Of a stretch of DNA of 64,000 bases, positions 1 through 8,531 are shown piece by piece (within the stretch, counting starts at the first letter, position 1; the number at the start of each line of letters is the position of its first letter). The notes beneath the pieces were generated by a model that made no database searches, had not been told where the DNA came from, and saw only the letters and a program-made list of their open reading frames with translations. Where the stretch lies: NCBI RefSeq assembly GCF_014873145.1, contig NZ_JADBEK010000001.1, positions 3,472,001 to 3,536,000 on the forward strand, given 5' to 3'. The DNA is from Nonomuraea angiospora. GTDB taxonomy: Bacteria > Actinomycetota > Actinomycetes > Streptosporangiales > Streptosporangiaceae. The position numbers were made by a program, and so were the translations under genes.

Positions 1-27
1 GGCGCTGCCGATCTGGAGGAGGCGGGG

Positions 28-1008
28 ATGACCAGTCAGACCGACGTGCGCCTGGACGGCGCGGCCGAGCTGCGCACCGAACGCGAGGCCACGCCGGGCT
101 CGGCGGGCGACCGGCGCGAGCGGCCGGAGGCGGGCCCGGAGAAGGTTTACGACTCCTACTACGGCCGCCCGGTGCTCAACGAGCCGACGTGGCAGGAGCA
201 CGACATCGCCGGCTACCTGTTCCTGGGCGGCCTGGCCGGCGCGTCGTCCACGCTGGCGGCCGTCGCCGAGCTCACCGGCAGGCCGCGCCTGGCCAGGGTG
301 GGCCGGGTGGCCGCGCTGTGCGCGCTGGGCGGCTCGTTCTACTCGCTGATCCACGACCTGGGGCGGCCCGAGCGGTTCATCAACATGCTGCGGGTGTTCA
401 AGGTGACCTCGCCAATGAGCGTCGGCACGTGGATCCTCACGGCGTACGGCCCGCAGGCCGTGTGCGCGGGGGCCGCCGACCTGTCCGGGCGCCTGCCCAG
501 GCTGGGCCGGGCCGCCACGGTGGGGGCGGGCCTGGCGGGCCCCGCGGTGGCCACCTACACCGCCGCGCTGATCTGCGACACCGCCGTGCCCGCCTGGCAC
601 GAGGGGTTCCGCGAGATGCCGTTCCTGTTCGCCGGCTCGGCCGCGGCGGCGGCGGGCGGGCTCGGGATGCTGGCCGCGCCGCTGTCGGAGGCGGGCCCGG
701 CCCGCCGGGTGGCGATGCTGGGCGCGGCGGTCGAGTGCGTGGCCGCCACCCGGATGGAGCGGCGGCTGGGGCCGCTGGCCGAGCCGCTCAAGCGCAGCCG
801 GCTGCTGCGCGCGGGCGAGGCGCTGTCGCTGGCGGGCGCGCTGGCCGGGGTGACCGTCGGCCGGCGCAGCAGGATCGCGGCCGTGGCGGCGGGCGCGGCC
901 CTGCTCGCGGGCTCCGCCTGCACCAGGTTCGGGATCTTCCGCGCCGGGATGGAGTCCGCGAACGACCCCAAGTACACCGTCCAGTGGCAGCGGAGGAGGC
1001 TCTCATGA
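28..1008 (+). CDS. nrfD: NrfD/PsrC-family membrane subunit of a molybdopterin-type oxidoreductase
   Basis: A 326-residue polytopic membrane protein. After about 60 hydrophilic residues comes the NrfD-like stretch HDIAGYLFLGGLAGAS, then alternating hydrophobic helices; HDLGRPERFINMLRVFK and SPMSVGTWIL are typical of NrfD/PsrC quinone-interacting subunits. The family anchors a periplasm-facing catalytic and iron-sulfur subunit to the membrane and exchanges electrons with menaquinone. The partner ferredoxin-like and catalytic subunits would lie upstream, outside the window. The start has a purine-rich GGAGGAGG just before ATG. The stop overlaps the next small gene by four bases (ATGA), so the two are probably translationally coupled. 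Family is clear; the actual substrate (formate, polysulfide, other) cannot be told from this subunit. Confidence 0.9.
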   Translation: MTSQTDVRLDGAAELRTEREATPGSAGDRRERPEAGPEKVYDSYYGRPVLNEPTWQEHDIAGYLFLGGLAGASSTLAAVAELTGRPRLARVGRVAALCALGGSFYSLIHDLGRPERFINMLRVFKVTSPMSVGTWILTAYGPQAVCAGAADLSGRLPRLGRAATVGAGLAGPAVATYTAALICDTAVPAWHEGFREMPFLFAGSAAAAAGGLGMLAAPLSEAGPARRVAMLGAAVECVAATRMERRLGPLAEPLKRSRLLRAGEALSLAGALAGVTVGRRSRIAAVAAGAALLAGSACTRFGIFRAGMESANDPKYTVQWQRRRLS

Positions 1009-1130
1009 GCCGCAAAGTCATCGCTTACCTGCCGTTCTTCGGCATCGTCCTGGTCACCTGCGCGGCTTCCTGGCTGGCGGGCAGGACCGTCCCCGAGGGC
1101 CGGATCCGGGGACGTACGATCAGCAGATGA
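1005..1130 (+). CDS. 41-residue single-span membrane peptide coupled to nrfD
   Basis: Short ORF of 41 residues starting at the ATG inside the nrfD stop (ATGA overlap) and ending in an ATGA overlap with the next gene. GGAGGAGG at the end of nrfD serves as ribosome site. The sequence MSRKVIAYLPFFGIVLVTCA starts with two basic residues followed by one hydrophobic helix to about residue 25, then a basic tail. The double overlap argues strongly for translation. It could be a small accessory subunit of the oxidoreductase; that role is inference from position only, as I recognise no family. Confidence 0.65.
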   Translation: MSRKVIAYLPFFGIVLVTCAASWLAGRTVPEGRIRGRTISR

Positions 1131-1663
1131 CCGAAAAGACCGAAACCACGCCTGGATGGCTCTCGCCCGACGAACTCGAGTCGGTGCGAGGCCAGCTGCC
1201 CATCCTCTACGTCGACGCCGTGCCGGTGCGGGTCGACGACACCGGCGTGGTCACCCGCGTCGGCCTGCTGCTGCGCATCGCGTCAGACGGCACGGTCAGC
1301 CGGGCGCTGGTCTCGGGACGGGTGCTGCACCACGAGCGGATCCGCGACGCGCTCCTGCGTCACTTGGAGAAGGATCTCGGCCCCGTGGCGCTCCCCCACA
1401 TCCCCGCCTCCCCTCAGCCGTTCACCGTCGCCGAGTACTTCCCCACGCCCGGCGTCACCCCCTACCACGACCCCCGCCAGCACGCCGTCTCCCTGGCCTA
1501 CATCGTCCCCGTCGCGGGCGACTGCCGGCCCCGCCAGGACGCCCTGGACCTGGAGTGGTTCACCCCGGAGGACGCCGCGTCGCCGGCGGTGCAGCAGGAG
1601 ATGACCGGCGGGCAGGGCGTGCTGCTCAAGCAGGCCCTCGCCCACGTCGGCTGCCTGCCCTGA
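1127..1663 (+). CDS. NUDIX-like hydrolase of the DUF4916 type
   Basis: 178 residues, recognised as the actinobacterial DUF4916/NUDIX-fold family by overall pattern (WLSPDELESVRGQLPILYVDAVPVR, then LLLRIASDGTVSRALVSGRVL and a C-terminal DLEWFTPEDA). The canonical 23-residue NUDIX box GX5EX7REUXEEXGU is not present in full; what is seen instead is VSGRVLHHERIRDALLRHLEKDLG, so hydrolase activity is uncertain. Starts in an ATGA overlap with the preceding membrane peptide, so it is the third gene of a coupled chain. Ends immediately before the convergent sulfatase (adjacent stops at 1663/1664). Substrate unknown. Confidence 0.75.
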   Translation: MTEKTETTPGWLSPDELESVRGQLPILYVDAVPVRVDDTGVVTRVGLLLRIASDGTVSRALVSGRVLHHERIRDALLRHLEKDLGPVALPHIPASPQPFTVAEYFPTPGVTPYHDPRQHAVSLAYIVPVAGDCRPRQDALDLEWFTPEDAASPAVQQEMTGGQGVLLKQALAHVGCLP

Positions 1664-3244
1664 TCAAACGGCCTTACGGAAGGAGAGGGAGCGTCCGCCC
1701 GCGTCGAACTCGGCGCGGGCGGTGATCCGCCTCCCGCTCCCGCCGGGGAGCGCGAAGCCGACCGAGATCGCGCTTCCCGGGTCCACGCGCGGCATCGTGC
1801 GGGCCCGCGCGCGGTTGAGGCCCAGCTCGACCTCGCGCCAGGGCACCGACGAGCCGTTGTAGAGCGTCACCACGACCTGGCCGCCGGTGATCTCCGTCTT
1901 CAGCCCGTACGGGAGCCGCGGGTCCGGCCCGATCGAGTCGTCCAGCAGGCTCATCAGCTCGTCCACCAGCGCCGGCCGCTCCCCCGCCAGGTCGCGGCGC
2001 TCCCCCGGGTCGGTGGCCAAGTCGTACAGCTCGACCCGGCCCTGCGGCCCCGCGCCCGCGATGTGCGGCGCGAAGCGGACCAGCTTCCACCGGCCCCGGC
2101 GGATGGCCTGGGCCTTGCGGGGCCGGTTCCACACCAGGTGGTCGTGCTTGCGGGCGCCCGCGCCGGTGAGCAGGCCGCGGAAGGACAGGCCGTCGAGGTG
2201 CGCGGGCACCGGCACCCCGGCCAGGTCCGCGAGGGTCGGCAGCACGTCCCACGAGGCCACCGGCTGCTTGACCACGCGCGGGCGTAACGCGGGCGACCAG
2301 GCGATCAGCGGCACGCGGATGCCGCCCTCATAGACGTCGCGCTTGTCGCCGCGCCAGGGCCCGTTGGAGTCGAACAGCTCCGGCGTCACGCCCTTCTCGC
2401 TGTGCGGCCCGTTGTCGCTGGTGAACAGCACGAGCGTGCGCTCGGCGACACCGGCCGCGCGTAACTCCCGCACCAGCGTGGCCACGTCGGCGTCGAGCCG
2501 GGCCACCTGCGCGGCGTGCCGCCGGTTCGGGCCGCTCCAGGGCCGGTTCTCGTAGCGGCCGGCGTCGCCGGGGATGACGCTTGGCGAGTGCGGCAGGTTG
2601 GTGGGGAAGTAGAGCAGGAACGGGTCGTCGCCGCCGCGCCTGATGAACTCGATCGCCCGCTCGAGGAACAGGTCCGGTGCGTACTGCCTGCCGTCGAGGC
2701 GCACCTTGGCGCCGTTGTGCCACAGGTACTTGGGGAAGTACTGGTGGGCGTGGGCGTGGCCGATGTAGCCGAAGAACTCCTCGAAGCCGCGCTCGTTCGG
2801 GTGCGAGGCCTGGCCGGGCCGCTCGGGGCCGAAGCCCCACTTGCCGAAGCAGGCCGTGCGGTAGCCGGACAGGCGCAGCAGCTCGGCGAAGGTGAGGTCG
2901 GCGTCGTTCAGCGAGCGCTGCGGCCCGCCCTCCGGGTTCTCGCGTACGGTGCCGTGGCCCGCGTGCAGCCCGGTGAGCAGCGCGCAGCGCGACGGCGCGC
3001 AGAGCGGCGCCCCCGAGTAGGCGGTCTCGAAGCGCACGCCCTCGGCCGCCAGCCGGTCCAGGTTGGGGGTGCTGATCAGGCGCTGCCCCTGGCTGCCGAT
3101 CTCGCCCCAGCCCAGGTCGTCGGCCAGGATGACGAGGATGTTGGGCCGGGCGGGGAGTCCCGGGGCCGCGAGAGCGGGTTTGGGCAGGCTGAGGCCGGCG
3201 AGACTTCCGGCGAGCAGGGTACGGCGCGAGGGCCCGTCGATCAC
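1664..3244 (-). CDS. Secreted arylsulfatase-type sulfatase (formylglycine-dependent)
   Basis: About 526 residues from the GTG chosen here; the frame is open further upstream but that part overlaps the sulfotransferase and looks non-coding. The N-terminus PSRRTLLAGSLAGLSLP is a Tat-type twin-arginine signal. Sulfatase features: metal-binding LVILADDLGWGE near residues 37-48, and the modification signature CAPSRCALLTG with Cys82, the residue converted to formylglycine by an FGE/SumF-type enzyme. Later GHAHAHQYFP, SDNGPHSEKG and VYEGGIRVP fit the alkaline-phosphatase-superfamily core. It would hydrolyse a sulfate ester outside the membrane. It follows the sulfotransferase on the same strand with a 58-base gap. 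A TTG nine bases upstream is an alternative start. Substrate unknown. Confidence 0.9.
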   Translation of the reverse strand: MIDGPSRRTLLAGSLAGLSLPKPALAAPGLPARPNILVILADDLGWGEIGSQGQRLISTPNLDRLAAEGVRFETAYSGAPLCAPSRCALLTGLHAGHGTVRENPEGGPQRSLNDADLTFAELLRLSGYRTACFGKWGFGPERPGQASHPNERGFEEFFGYIGHAHAHQYFPKYLWHNGAKVRLDGRQYAPDLFLERAIEFIRRGGDDPFLLYFPTNLPHSPSVIPGDAGRYENRPWSGPNRRHAAQVARLDADVATLVRELRAAGVAERTLVLFTSDNGPHSEKGVTPELFDSNGPWRGDKRDVYEGGIRVPLIAWSPALRPRVVKQPVASWDVLPTLADLAGVPVPAHLDGLSFRGLLTGAGARKHDHLVWNRPRKAQAIRRGRWKLVRFAPHIAGAGPQGRVELYDLATDPGERRDLAGERPALVDELMSLLDDSIGPDPRLPYGLKTEITGGQVVVTLYNGSSVPWREVELGLNRARARTMPRVDPGSAISVGFALPGGSGRRITARAEFDAGGRSLSFRKAV

Positions 3245-3302
3245 GATCGGCAACCTATCGGAGACCAAGGCGACGAGGAGACAAATCGCAGCTGAACTTC
3301 CG

Positions 3303-4190
3303 TCACCGCGTATAGCCCCACAAGCGGCAGATCTCGCGCAGCTCCTCGGGCACCTCGTCCGCTGACGGCAGGGGGCGGCCCGCGACGACCGTCCCCGCGC
3401 GGATCTTGTCACGCCAGTCGCCGATGCCCTTGACGAAGCCGCCGTGGTCCTTCTGGCCGTAGGTGAGCATGACCGGCTCGAACTCCACGCCCAGGAAGAG
3501 GCAGAGCCGCCGCAGCTCGCGCTCGGGGTCGGCGACCAGGTCCTCGTAGCGCAGGGTCAGCCCGTCGAGGTGGGTGCGGGCCTCCTCCAGGTACGTCATG
3601 TAGCTCAGCGTGCGCGGCACGGCCTCCTCCATGGGCCGCTTGCCCGGGTCGGCCTCGTGCCAGGACTGCACGATGGACATGGGGTGGCGCAGCAGGAAGA
3701 CGAAGCGCGCGTCGGGCCAGCAGGTGGCGATGCGCCGCCAGGCGAACACGTTGCTCGGCGTCTTCTCCGCCAGCACCGGCTTGCCGCTGCGGGTCAGCTC
3801 GCGGTGGAGCAGCCGGTCCCACACGATGTGCTCGATGTCGCTGTGGGTGTGGCCGAGCGCCTCCATGGCCTGCCGCACGGGCTCGGTGCCGAGCCCGACC
3901 GTGAGCCGCCTGAAGTGCGTCTCGATGGGCGAATGCACCTGCGAGTGGCTGTTCAGCATGACCCGCAGGAGCGTGGAGCCCGACCGTACGGACGACAGCA
4001 GGAAGACCGGCTCGCGCAGCAGCCGGTCGTGCGCGGGATCGGCGGGCGGCCGCACCTCGTCGCCGGGCAGCCGCTGGAGCGCCAGCGGCGGCGGTGGCGG
4101 CGGTTTCGGCGGCTGCTTCCGCGGCCGCCGCGTCAACGTGTATCCGGTCAGGCCCTCCAGCGTCGTGTTGGCCCGGTACCTCCAGCTCAT
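3303..4190 (-). CDS. PAPS-dependent sulfotransferase family protein
   Basis: 295 residues. The 5'-phosphosulfate loop SSVRSGSTLL (residues 66-75) and the 3'-phosphate motif FVFLLRHPMSIVQS (163-176) are the two PAPS-binding elements of the sulfotransferase superfamily; LRYEDLVADPERELRRLCLFLGV is the usual C-terminal helix pair. A proline run (KQPPKPPPPPP) near residue 26 separates a short basic N-terminus from the domain. No signal peptide, so cytosolic. It lies directly upstream of a sulfatase on the same strand, suggesting linked handling of a sulfated compound; bacterial members can also modify glycolipids or natural products, so the acceptor remains open. Confidence 0.85.
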   Translation of the reverse strand: MSWRYRANTTLEGLTGYTLTRRPRKQPPKPPPPPPLALQRLPGDEVRPPADPAHDRLLREPVFLLSSVRSGSTLLRVMLNSHSQVHSPIETHFRRLTVGLGTEPVRQAMEALGHTHSDIEHIVWDRLLHRELTRSGKPVLAEKTPSNVFAWRRIATCWPDARFVFLLRHPMSIVQSWHEADPGKRPMEEAVPRTLSYMTYLEEARTHLDGLTLRYEDLVADPERELRRLCLFLGVEFEPVMLTYGQKDHGGFVKGIGDWRDKIRAGTVVAGRPLPSADEVPEELREICRLWGYTR

Positions 4191-4245
4191 GGCCCACCAA
4201 GGTAGAGACAGCCCGTGAACCCCAGGTGAATCCGGGCTGTGAACC

Positions 4246-5130
4246 TCATCCGCGCTTGTGCACGACCCGCTCGTGGACGACCGCGTACGTGTTGCGCAGC
4301 GCCGCCATCGACTCGTCGTAGGAGGCCTGCGCGACCCCCGTGAACAGGCAGTCCACCACCATGAGCTGGGCGATGCGGCTGCCCAGCGCGCCCGAGCGGA
4401 ACTTCGTCTCCCGCGCGGCCGTCGTGAGCGTCACGTCGGCGGCCCGGGCCAGCGGCGAGTCGTGGAAGTTCGTGATGGCCACGGCCGAGGCGCCCGACTT
4501 GCGGGCGATCGACAGGAACTCGACCGTGTCCACGGTGGCGCCCGTGTGGGACACGGCGACCGCGACGCAGCCGGAGTCGAGCGTGGCCGCCGACGTCCAG
4601 GCCGAGTGGGCGTCGTGCCAGTTGATCGCCGTACGGCCGATGCGTGACAGCTTCTGCTGCAGGTCGAGCCCCACGAGGGAGCTCGCGCCCACCCCGAAGC
4701 TGTCGATCCGCCGGGCCGCCAGCAGCAGCGACACGGCGGTGGCCAGCGCGTCCATGTCCAGCGAACGCGCCGTGTCGGCGATGGACAGCGTCTCGTTCAT
4801 CGCCACCTTGGAGACGATGCCCTCCAGGCTGTCGTACCGGTCGATGTCGCCGGAGGCCTCCGGAAGGCTCGACGTGGTCAGCTCCTCGCGCGCCACCGCC
4901 CTGGCCAGGTCGATCCTGAGGTCCTTGTAGTGGGCGTAGCCCATGCGCTGGTAGAAGCGCACCACCGAGGTCGTCGAGGTCGCGCAGCGGGCGGCCAGCT
5001 CGGCGATGGACAGGTTGGCCGCCTGCGCGGGATCGCCGACGAACTCCTCCGCGATCCGCCGCTCCGACGGCCGCAGCGCGGGCAGGGCGGCCCGGATGCG
5101 GATCAGCACGGTCCCGTCGTCCTCGGCCAT
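4246..5130 (-). CDS. RpiR/MurR-family transcriptional regulator (HTH + SIS)
   Basis: About 294 residues from the ATG at 5130, preceded by GGGGA at a usable distance; an in-frame TTG lies 18 bases upstream. The N-terminal half is an RpiR helix-turn-helix (LRPSERRIAEEFVGDP, LSIAELAARCATSTTSVVRFYQRMGY). The C-terminal half is a SIS sugar-phosphate-binding domain (IDSFGVGASSLVG, GCVAVAVSHTGATVDTVEFLSIARKSGASAVAITNF). MurR of E. coli has this architecture and binds MurNAc-6-phosphate. The gene is divergent from an operon containing anhydro-MurNAc kinase, whose product is MurNAc-6-phosphate, so it very likely controls that operon in response to it. Function as regulator is secure; the ligand is inferred. 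Confidence 0.88.
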   Translation of the reverse strand: MAEDDGTVLIRIRAALPALRPSERRIAEEFVGDPAQAANLSIAELAARCATSTTSVVRFYQRMGYAHYKDLRIDLARAVAREELTTSSLPEASGDIDRYDSLEGIVSKVAMNETLSIADTARSLDMDALATAVSLLLAARRIDSFGVGASSLVGLDLQQKLSRIGRTAINWHDAHSAWTSAATLDSGCVAVAVSHTGATVDTVEFLSIARKSGASAVAITNFHDSPLARAADVTLTTAARETKFRSGALGSRIAQLMVVDCLFTGVAQASYDESMAALRNTYAVVHERVVHKRG

Positions 5131-5148
5131 CCTCATCCATCCCCGCAA

Positions 5149-5215
5149 CGGAAAGAAAAGTACCCCAGTGGTAGGGTCTGCGTAATTTTATGACCGACTC
5201 CCCCCAGGAGACCAC
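5149..5215. promoter_or_regulatory. Divergent promoter region between the RpiR regulator and the anmK transport operon
   Basis: The 85 bases between the regulator start and the binding-protein start are clearly less GC-rich than the flanks. On the minus strand TTACGC (5185-5180) and TACTTT (5162-5157) are spaced by 17 bases and could be the regulator promoter. The AT-rich TAATTTTATG around 5183-5192 could hold the plus-strand -10 and an operator. CCAGGAG at 5205-5211 is the ribosome site for the binding protein. I see no clean palindrome, so the RpiR operator is not defined. Confidence 0.4.
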
Positions 5216-6772
5216 ATGCCCCGTGGCGCAATCTCCGCGGTAGGCATCGCCGCTGCGCTGTCCATCGCCCTCACCAGCTGCTCGTCGTCCTCGCCCTCAT
5301 CCTCTGGGCCCGCCCCGGGCGCCGGCGGCGCGGCCTCCGGCAAGACCCTCGTGGTCGGCGTGACCTCCGACCCGGACACGCTCTTCCCCTGGAAGGCCAC
5401 CCAGTTCCAGGCCGTCAACGTGCTGCAGAACCTGTACGGGACGCTCACGGAGTTCGACAAGGACCTGAACGTGGTCCCCGGGCTGGCCGAGTCGTGGCAG
5501 ACCTCGGACGACGGCAAGAAGCTCACCCTCAAGCTGAGGCAGGGCGTCACCTTCGCCGACGGCAGCGCGTTCGACTCCCAGGACGCGAAGTCGTCGCTGG
5601 AGAAGATCATGGACGAGAAGACGGCGGCCGTGGCCAGGGCGTCGCTGTCGTCGGTGAAGTCGGTCGAGGCGCCCGACGCGGGCACCTTGGTGCTGGAGCT
5701 GACCGGGCCCGACGCCGCGCTGCCGGCCAACCTGGCCACGGTCAACATGGCGATGCTCTCCTCCGACGACACCGAGGAGAAGCTCAACACCACGCCGAAC
5801 GGCACCGGGCCGTTCAAGCTGGGCAAGCGCGTGGCGAGCCAGTCGATCACGCTGGCCAGGAACGACGCGTACTGGGGCAGTGAGAAGCCGAAGGTGGCCG
5901 CGGTCGAGTTCCGGGTGATCCCCGACGAGTCGTCCATCGTCTCGGCCATGCAGTCGGGCAACGTGCAGCTCGCCATCTTCAACGACCCGCTCGTCGCGCA
6001 GACGGCGCAGGGCGGCGGCACGCTCACCGTGACCAAGACGCCGCAGCTCAACTACCACGTGCTCCAGCTCAACGCGCAGCACGGCGACCTCAAGGACGTC
6101 AACGTGCGCCTGGCGATCCAGTGCGCGATCGACCGCAAGCAGGTGCTCGACACCGCCGCGCTCGGCGAGGGCGAGGTGACCGGGCCGATCACCGCTCCCG
6201 CGTTCAAGTCCGACCCGAACAAGCGGCCCTGCCCGGCCCGCGACCTGGCCAAGGCGGCCGAGTATCTCGGCAAGGCGGGCAAGTCCGGCGGGGTGACCGT
6301 CAAGACCATCGTCTCCCAGGGCGAGTACGCGACCTCCGTCAACGAGGCCCAGAACCTCAAGGCCCAGCTCGCCGAGGCCAAGATCAACCTGGAGCTGGAG
6401 GTGCTGGAGTCGGGCGCGTTCGTGGACCGCTGGGTGGCCGCCGACTTCGACGCCGCCGTGGCCCTCAACGGCGGCCGGCCCGACCCGGACGGCTCCTACG
6501 GCCGCTACTTCACCAGCAAGGGCAACCTGAACAAGGTCGCCGGCTACAGCTCGCCCGAGCTGGACAAGCTGTTCGCCGAGGGCAAGGCGACGACCGACCA
6601 GGCCGCCCGCAAGGCGATCTACGAGCAGGTCTCGGCGAAGCTGGAGGAGAACGCCCCCTGGATCTGGCTGTTCTCCGGCTACACCTACACCGCCACGACC
6701 TCCGGCGTGCAGGGCTTCGTGCCGATGGCCAGCGGCTCGCTGCAGTACCTCCGTACGACCTCGGTGGGCTGA
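5216..6772 (+). CDS. Family 5 extracellular solute-binding lipoprotein (peptide/muropeptide type)
   Basis: 518 residues. A lipoprotein signal with lipobox LTSC (Cys22) is followed by a Ser/Pro linker. The body is a DppA/OppA-type binding protein: GKTLVVGVTSDPDTLFPWK, LYGTLTEFDKDLNVVPGLAESWQTSDDGKKLTLKLRQGVTFADG, and the family-5 pattern TGPFKLGKR. This class feeds Dpp/Opp-type importers for peptides, nickel, sugars or muropeptides (E. coli MppA binds murein tripeptide). Because the same operon encodes AnmK, anhydro-muropeptides are the favoured ligand; this is contextual. The stop and the next start share one base (TGATG). Confidence 0.9.
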   Translation: MPRGAISAVGIAAALSIALTSCSSSSPSSSGPAPGAGGAASGKTLVVGVTSDPDTLFPWKATQFQAVNVLQNLYGTLTEFDKDLNVVPGLAESWQTSDDGKKLTLKLRQGVTFADGSAFDSQDAKSSLEKIMDEKTAAVARASLSSVKSVEAPDAGTLVLELTGPDAALPANLATVNMAMLSSDDTEEKLNTTPNGTGPFKLGKRVASQSITLARNDAYWGSEKPKVAAVEFRVIPDESSIVSAMQSGNVQLAIFNDPLVAQTAQGGGTLTVTKTPQLNYHVLQLNAQHGDLKDVNVRLAIQCAIDRKQVLDTAALGEGEVTGPITAPAFKSDPNKRPCPARDLAKAAEYLGKAGKSGGVTVKTIVSQGEYATSVNEAQNLKAQLAEAKINLELEVLESGAFVDRWVAADFDAAVALNGGRPDPDGSYGRYFTSKGNLNKVAGYSSPELDKLFAEGKATTDQAARKAIYEQVSAKLEENAPWIWLFSGYTYTATTSGVQGFVPMASGSLQYLRTTSVG

Positions 6773-7722
6773 TGCGCCTGCGCAACCGGATCCTGAGCAC
6801 GGCCGGCACCCTGTTCGGGGTGGCCGTGCTCGTGTTCGTCATGCTGCGGGCGATCCCCGGCGACCGGATCACGGCCGGGCTCGGCACCGAGGCCGCCGCG
6901 CTCACGCCCGCCCAGCGGCAGGCCCTGGAGCAGTACTACGGGCTCGACCAGCCGCTGGTCACGCAGTTCTTCTCGTGGCTGGGCAACATGTTCACGGGCA
7001 ACTTCGGCTACTCGGCCCGCCAGCAGCAGAGCGTGCTCGACCTGACCCTGCACTCGCTGCCGGTGACGTTCGAACTGGCGGTGCTCTCGATCCTGCTGGC
7101 GCTGCTGATCGGGGTGCCGCTGGGCATGCTGGCGGCCTCCAGGGCCAACTCCCCCAGGGACGCCCTCGGCCAGTTCGTGAGCCTGGCGGGGCTGTCGGTC
7201 CCGGCGTTCCTGCTGGCCACGGCGCTGCTGTCGATCTCCGCGGCGTCGTTCGGGTTCAACCCCAACGGGCAGGGCTTCGCCATGCTCTTCGACGATCCGC
7301 TGCTCAACCTGCGGCAGATGCTCCTGCCGGCGCTGGTGCTCGGCTTCGGCATCGCGGCGCCGATCCTGCGCACCACCCGCACGGCGGTGCTGGAGGTGCG
7401 CTCGGACGACTTCGTCCGCACCGCCCGCGCCAAGGGCGTGCCGGAGCGGCGGCTGCAGGTCAGGCATGTGCTCGGCAACGCGCTCGTGCCGATCGTGACC
7501 ATGACCGGCCTGCAGTTCGGCTACCTGCTCGGCGGCGCGGTCGTGGTGGAGCAGATCTTCTCCGTGCCGGGCGTCGGCCGGCAGGTGCTGCTGGGCATCC
7601 AGCAGAAGGAGTACGCGGTCGTGCAGAGCACGGTGCTGGTGATCGCGCTGGCGTTCGTGCTGGTCAACCTGCTGACGGACGTGCTCTACCGGGTGATCGA
7701 CCCGAGGGTGAGGGCCTCGTGA
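6772..7722 (+). CDS. DppB/OppB-type ABC transporter permease
   Basis: 316 residues, starting with an ATG that shares its first base with the preceding stop. Typical DppB: N-terminal helix (LFGVAVLVFVMLRAIPGD), a periplasmic segment (YYGLDQPLVTQFFSWLGNMFTGNFGYS), then the permease core with the EAA coupling loop TARAKGVPERRLQVRHVLGNALVPIVT and the signature GAVVVEQIFSVPGVGRQVLLGIQQKEYAVVQ. About six membrane segments. Forms the membrane channel with the next gene, whose GTG start overlaps this stop (GTGA). Confidence 0.93.
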   Translation: MRLRNRILSTAGTLFGVAVLVFVMLRAIPGDRITAGLGTEAAALTPAQRQALEQYYGLDQPLVTQFFSWLGNMFTGNFGYSARQQQSVLDLTLHSLPVTFELAVLSILLALLIGVPLGMLAASRANSPRDALGQFVSLAGLSVPAFLLATALLSISAASFGFNPNGQGFAMLFDDPLLNLRQMLLPALVLGFGIAAPILRTTRTAVLEVRSDDFVRTARAKGVPERRLQVRHVLGNALVPIVTMTGLQFGYLLGGAVVVEQIFSVPGVGRQVLLGIQQKEYAVVQSTVLVIALAFVLVNLLTDVLYRVIDPRVRAS

Positions 7723-8531
7723 GGAGGAGTCCCGCCCTGGTGGCGGGGTCGGTGATCCTCGTGCTGCTGGCGATCGTGGCGGCGCTGTCGTACGCCGGGC
7801 TGCTGCCGTACGACCCGGTCGCGCAGCACCCGCCCTCCCGGTTCGGGGCGCCGTCCGGCGCGCACCTGTTCGGCACCGACCAGTTCGGCCGGGACGTGTT
7901 CTCGCGGGTGGCGGCCGGGGTCGGCAACTCGGCGCTCATCGCGGTCGTCGCGGTGGCGTTCGCGACCGTGGCGGGCACGCTGGGCGGGCTCGTGTCCGGC
8001 TTCTACCGAGGCGTCGCCGACGGCGCGATCGGCGGGGTCACGAACGTGCTGTTCGCGTTCCCGCCGCTGCTGCTGGCGCTGTCGCTGGCGTCGGTGCTGG
8101 ACCGGAACTGGTTCACCATCGCGGTGGCCATCGCCATCGTGTACGTGCCCATCTTCGTGCGCGTCACCCGGGGCCCGGTGCTGTCGCTCAGGGAGATCGA
8201 GTACGTGAAGGCGGCCGTCTCGACCGGCATGAGCCGCTGGCAGATCATGCTCAGGCACGTCCTGCCGAACATCACCTCGATCGTCATCGTCCAGGTCGCC
8301 CTGTCGCTGTCGTGGGCGGTGCTGACCGAGGCGTCGCTGAGCTTCCTCGGCCTGGGCACGCCGCCGCCCGCGCCGTCACTGGGCTCGATGATCTTCGAGG
8401 CGCGCAGCCTGGTCTTCGTGGCCCCGTGGACGCTGATCGCGCCGGGCGCGCTCGTCGTGCTGCTGGTGGTGGGCCTCAACCTGGTCGGCGACGGCCTGCG
8501 TGACACACTCGACCCGCGAGGAAGACGATGA
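7719..8531 (+). CDS. DppC/OppC-type ABC transporter permease
   Basis: 270 residues from a GTG in the GTGA overlap with the preceding permease. DppC hallmarks: the N-terminal helix, [34 protein letters not shown] (the conserved HxxGTDxxGRD), the coupling loop [23 protein letters not shown] and the terminal [21 protein letters not shown]. Pairs with the upstream permease. Its end overlaps anmK by four bases (ATGA), placing the kinase in the same coupled operon as the transporter. Confidence 0.93.
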   Translation: MRRSPALVAGSVILVLLAIVAALSYAGLLPYDPVAQHPPSRFGAPSGAHLFGTDQFGRDVFSRVAAGVGNSALIAVVAVAFATVAGTLGGLVSGFYRGVADGAIGGVTNVLFAFPPLLLALSLASVLDRNWFTIAVAIAIVYVPIFVRVTRGPVLSLREIEYVKAAVSTGMSRWQIMLRHVLPNITSIVIVQVALSLSWAVLTEASLSFLGLGTPPPAPSLGSMIFEARSLVFVAPWTLIAPGALVVLLVVGLNLVGDGLRDTLDPRGRR

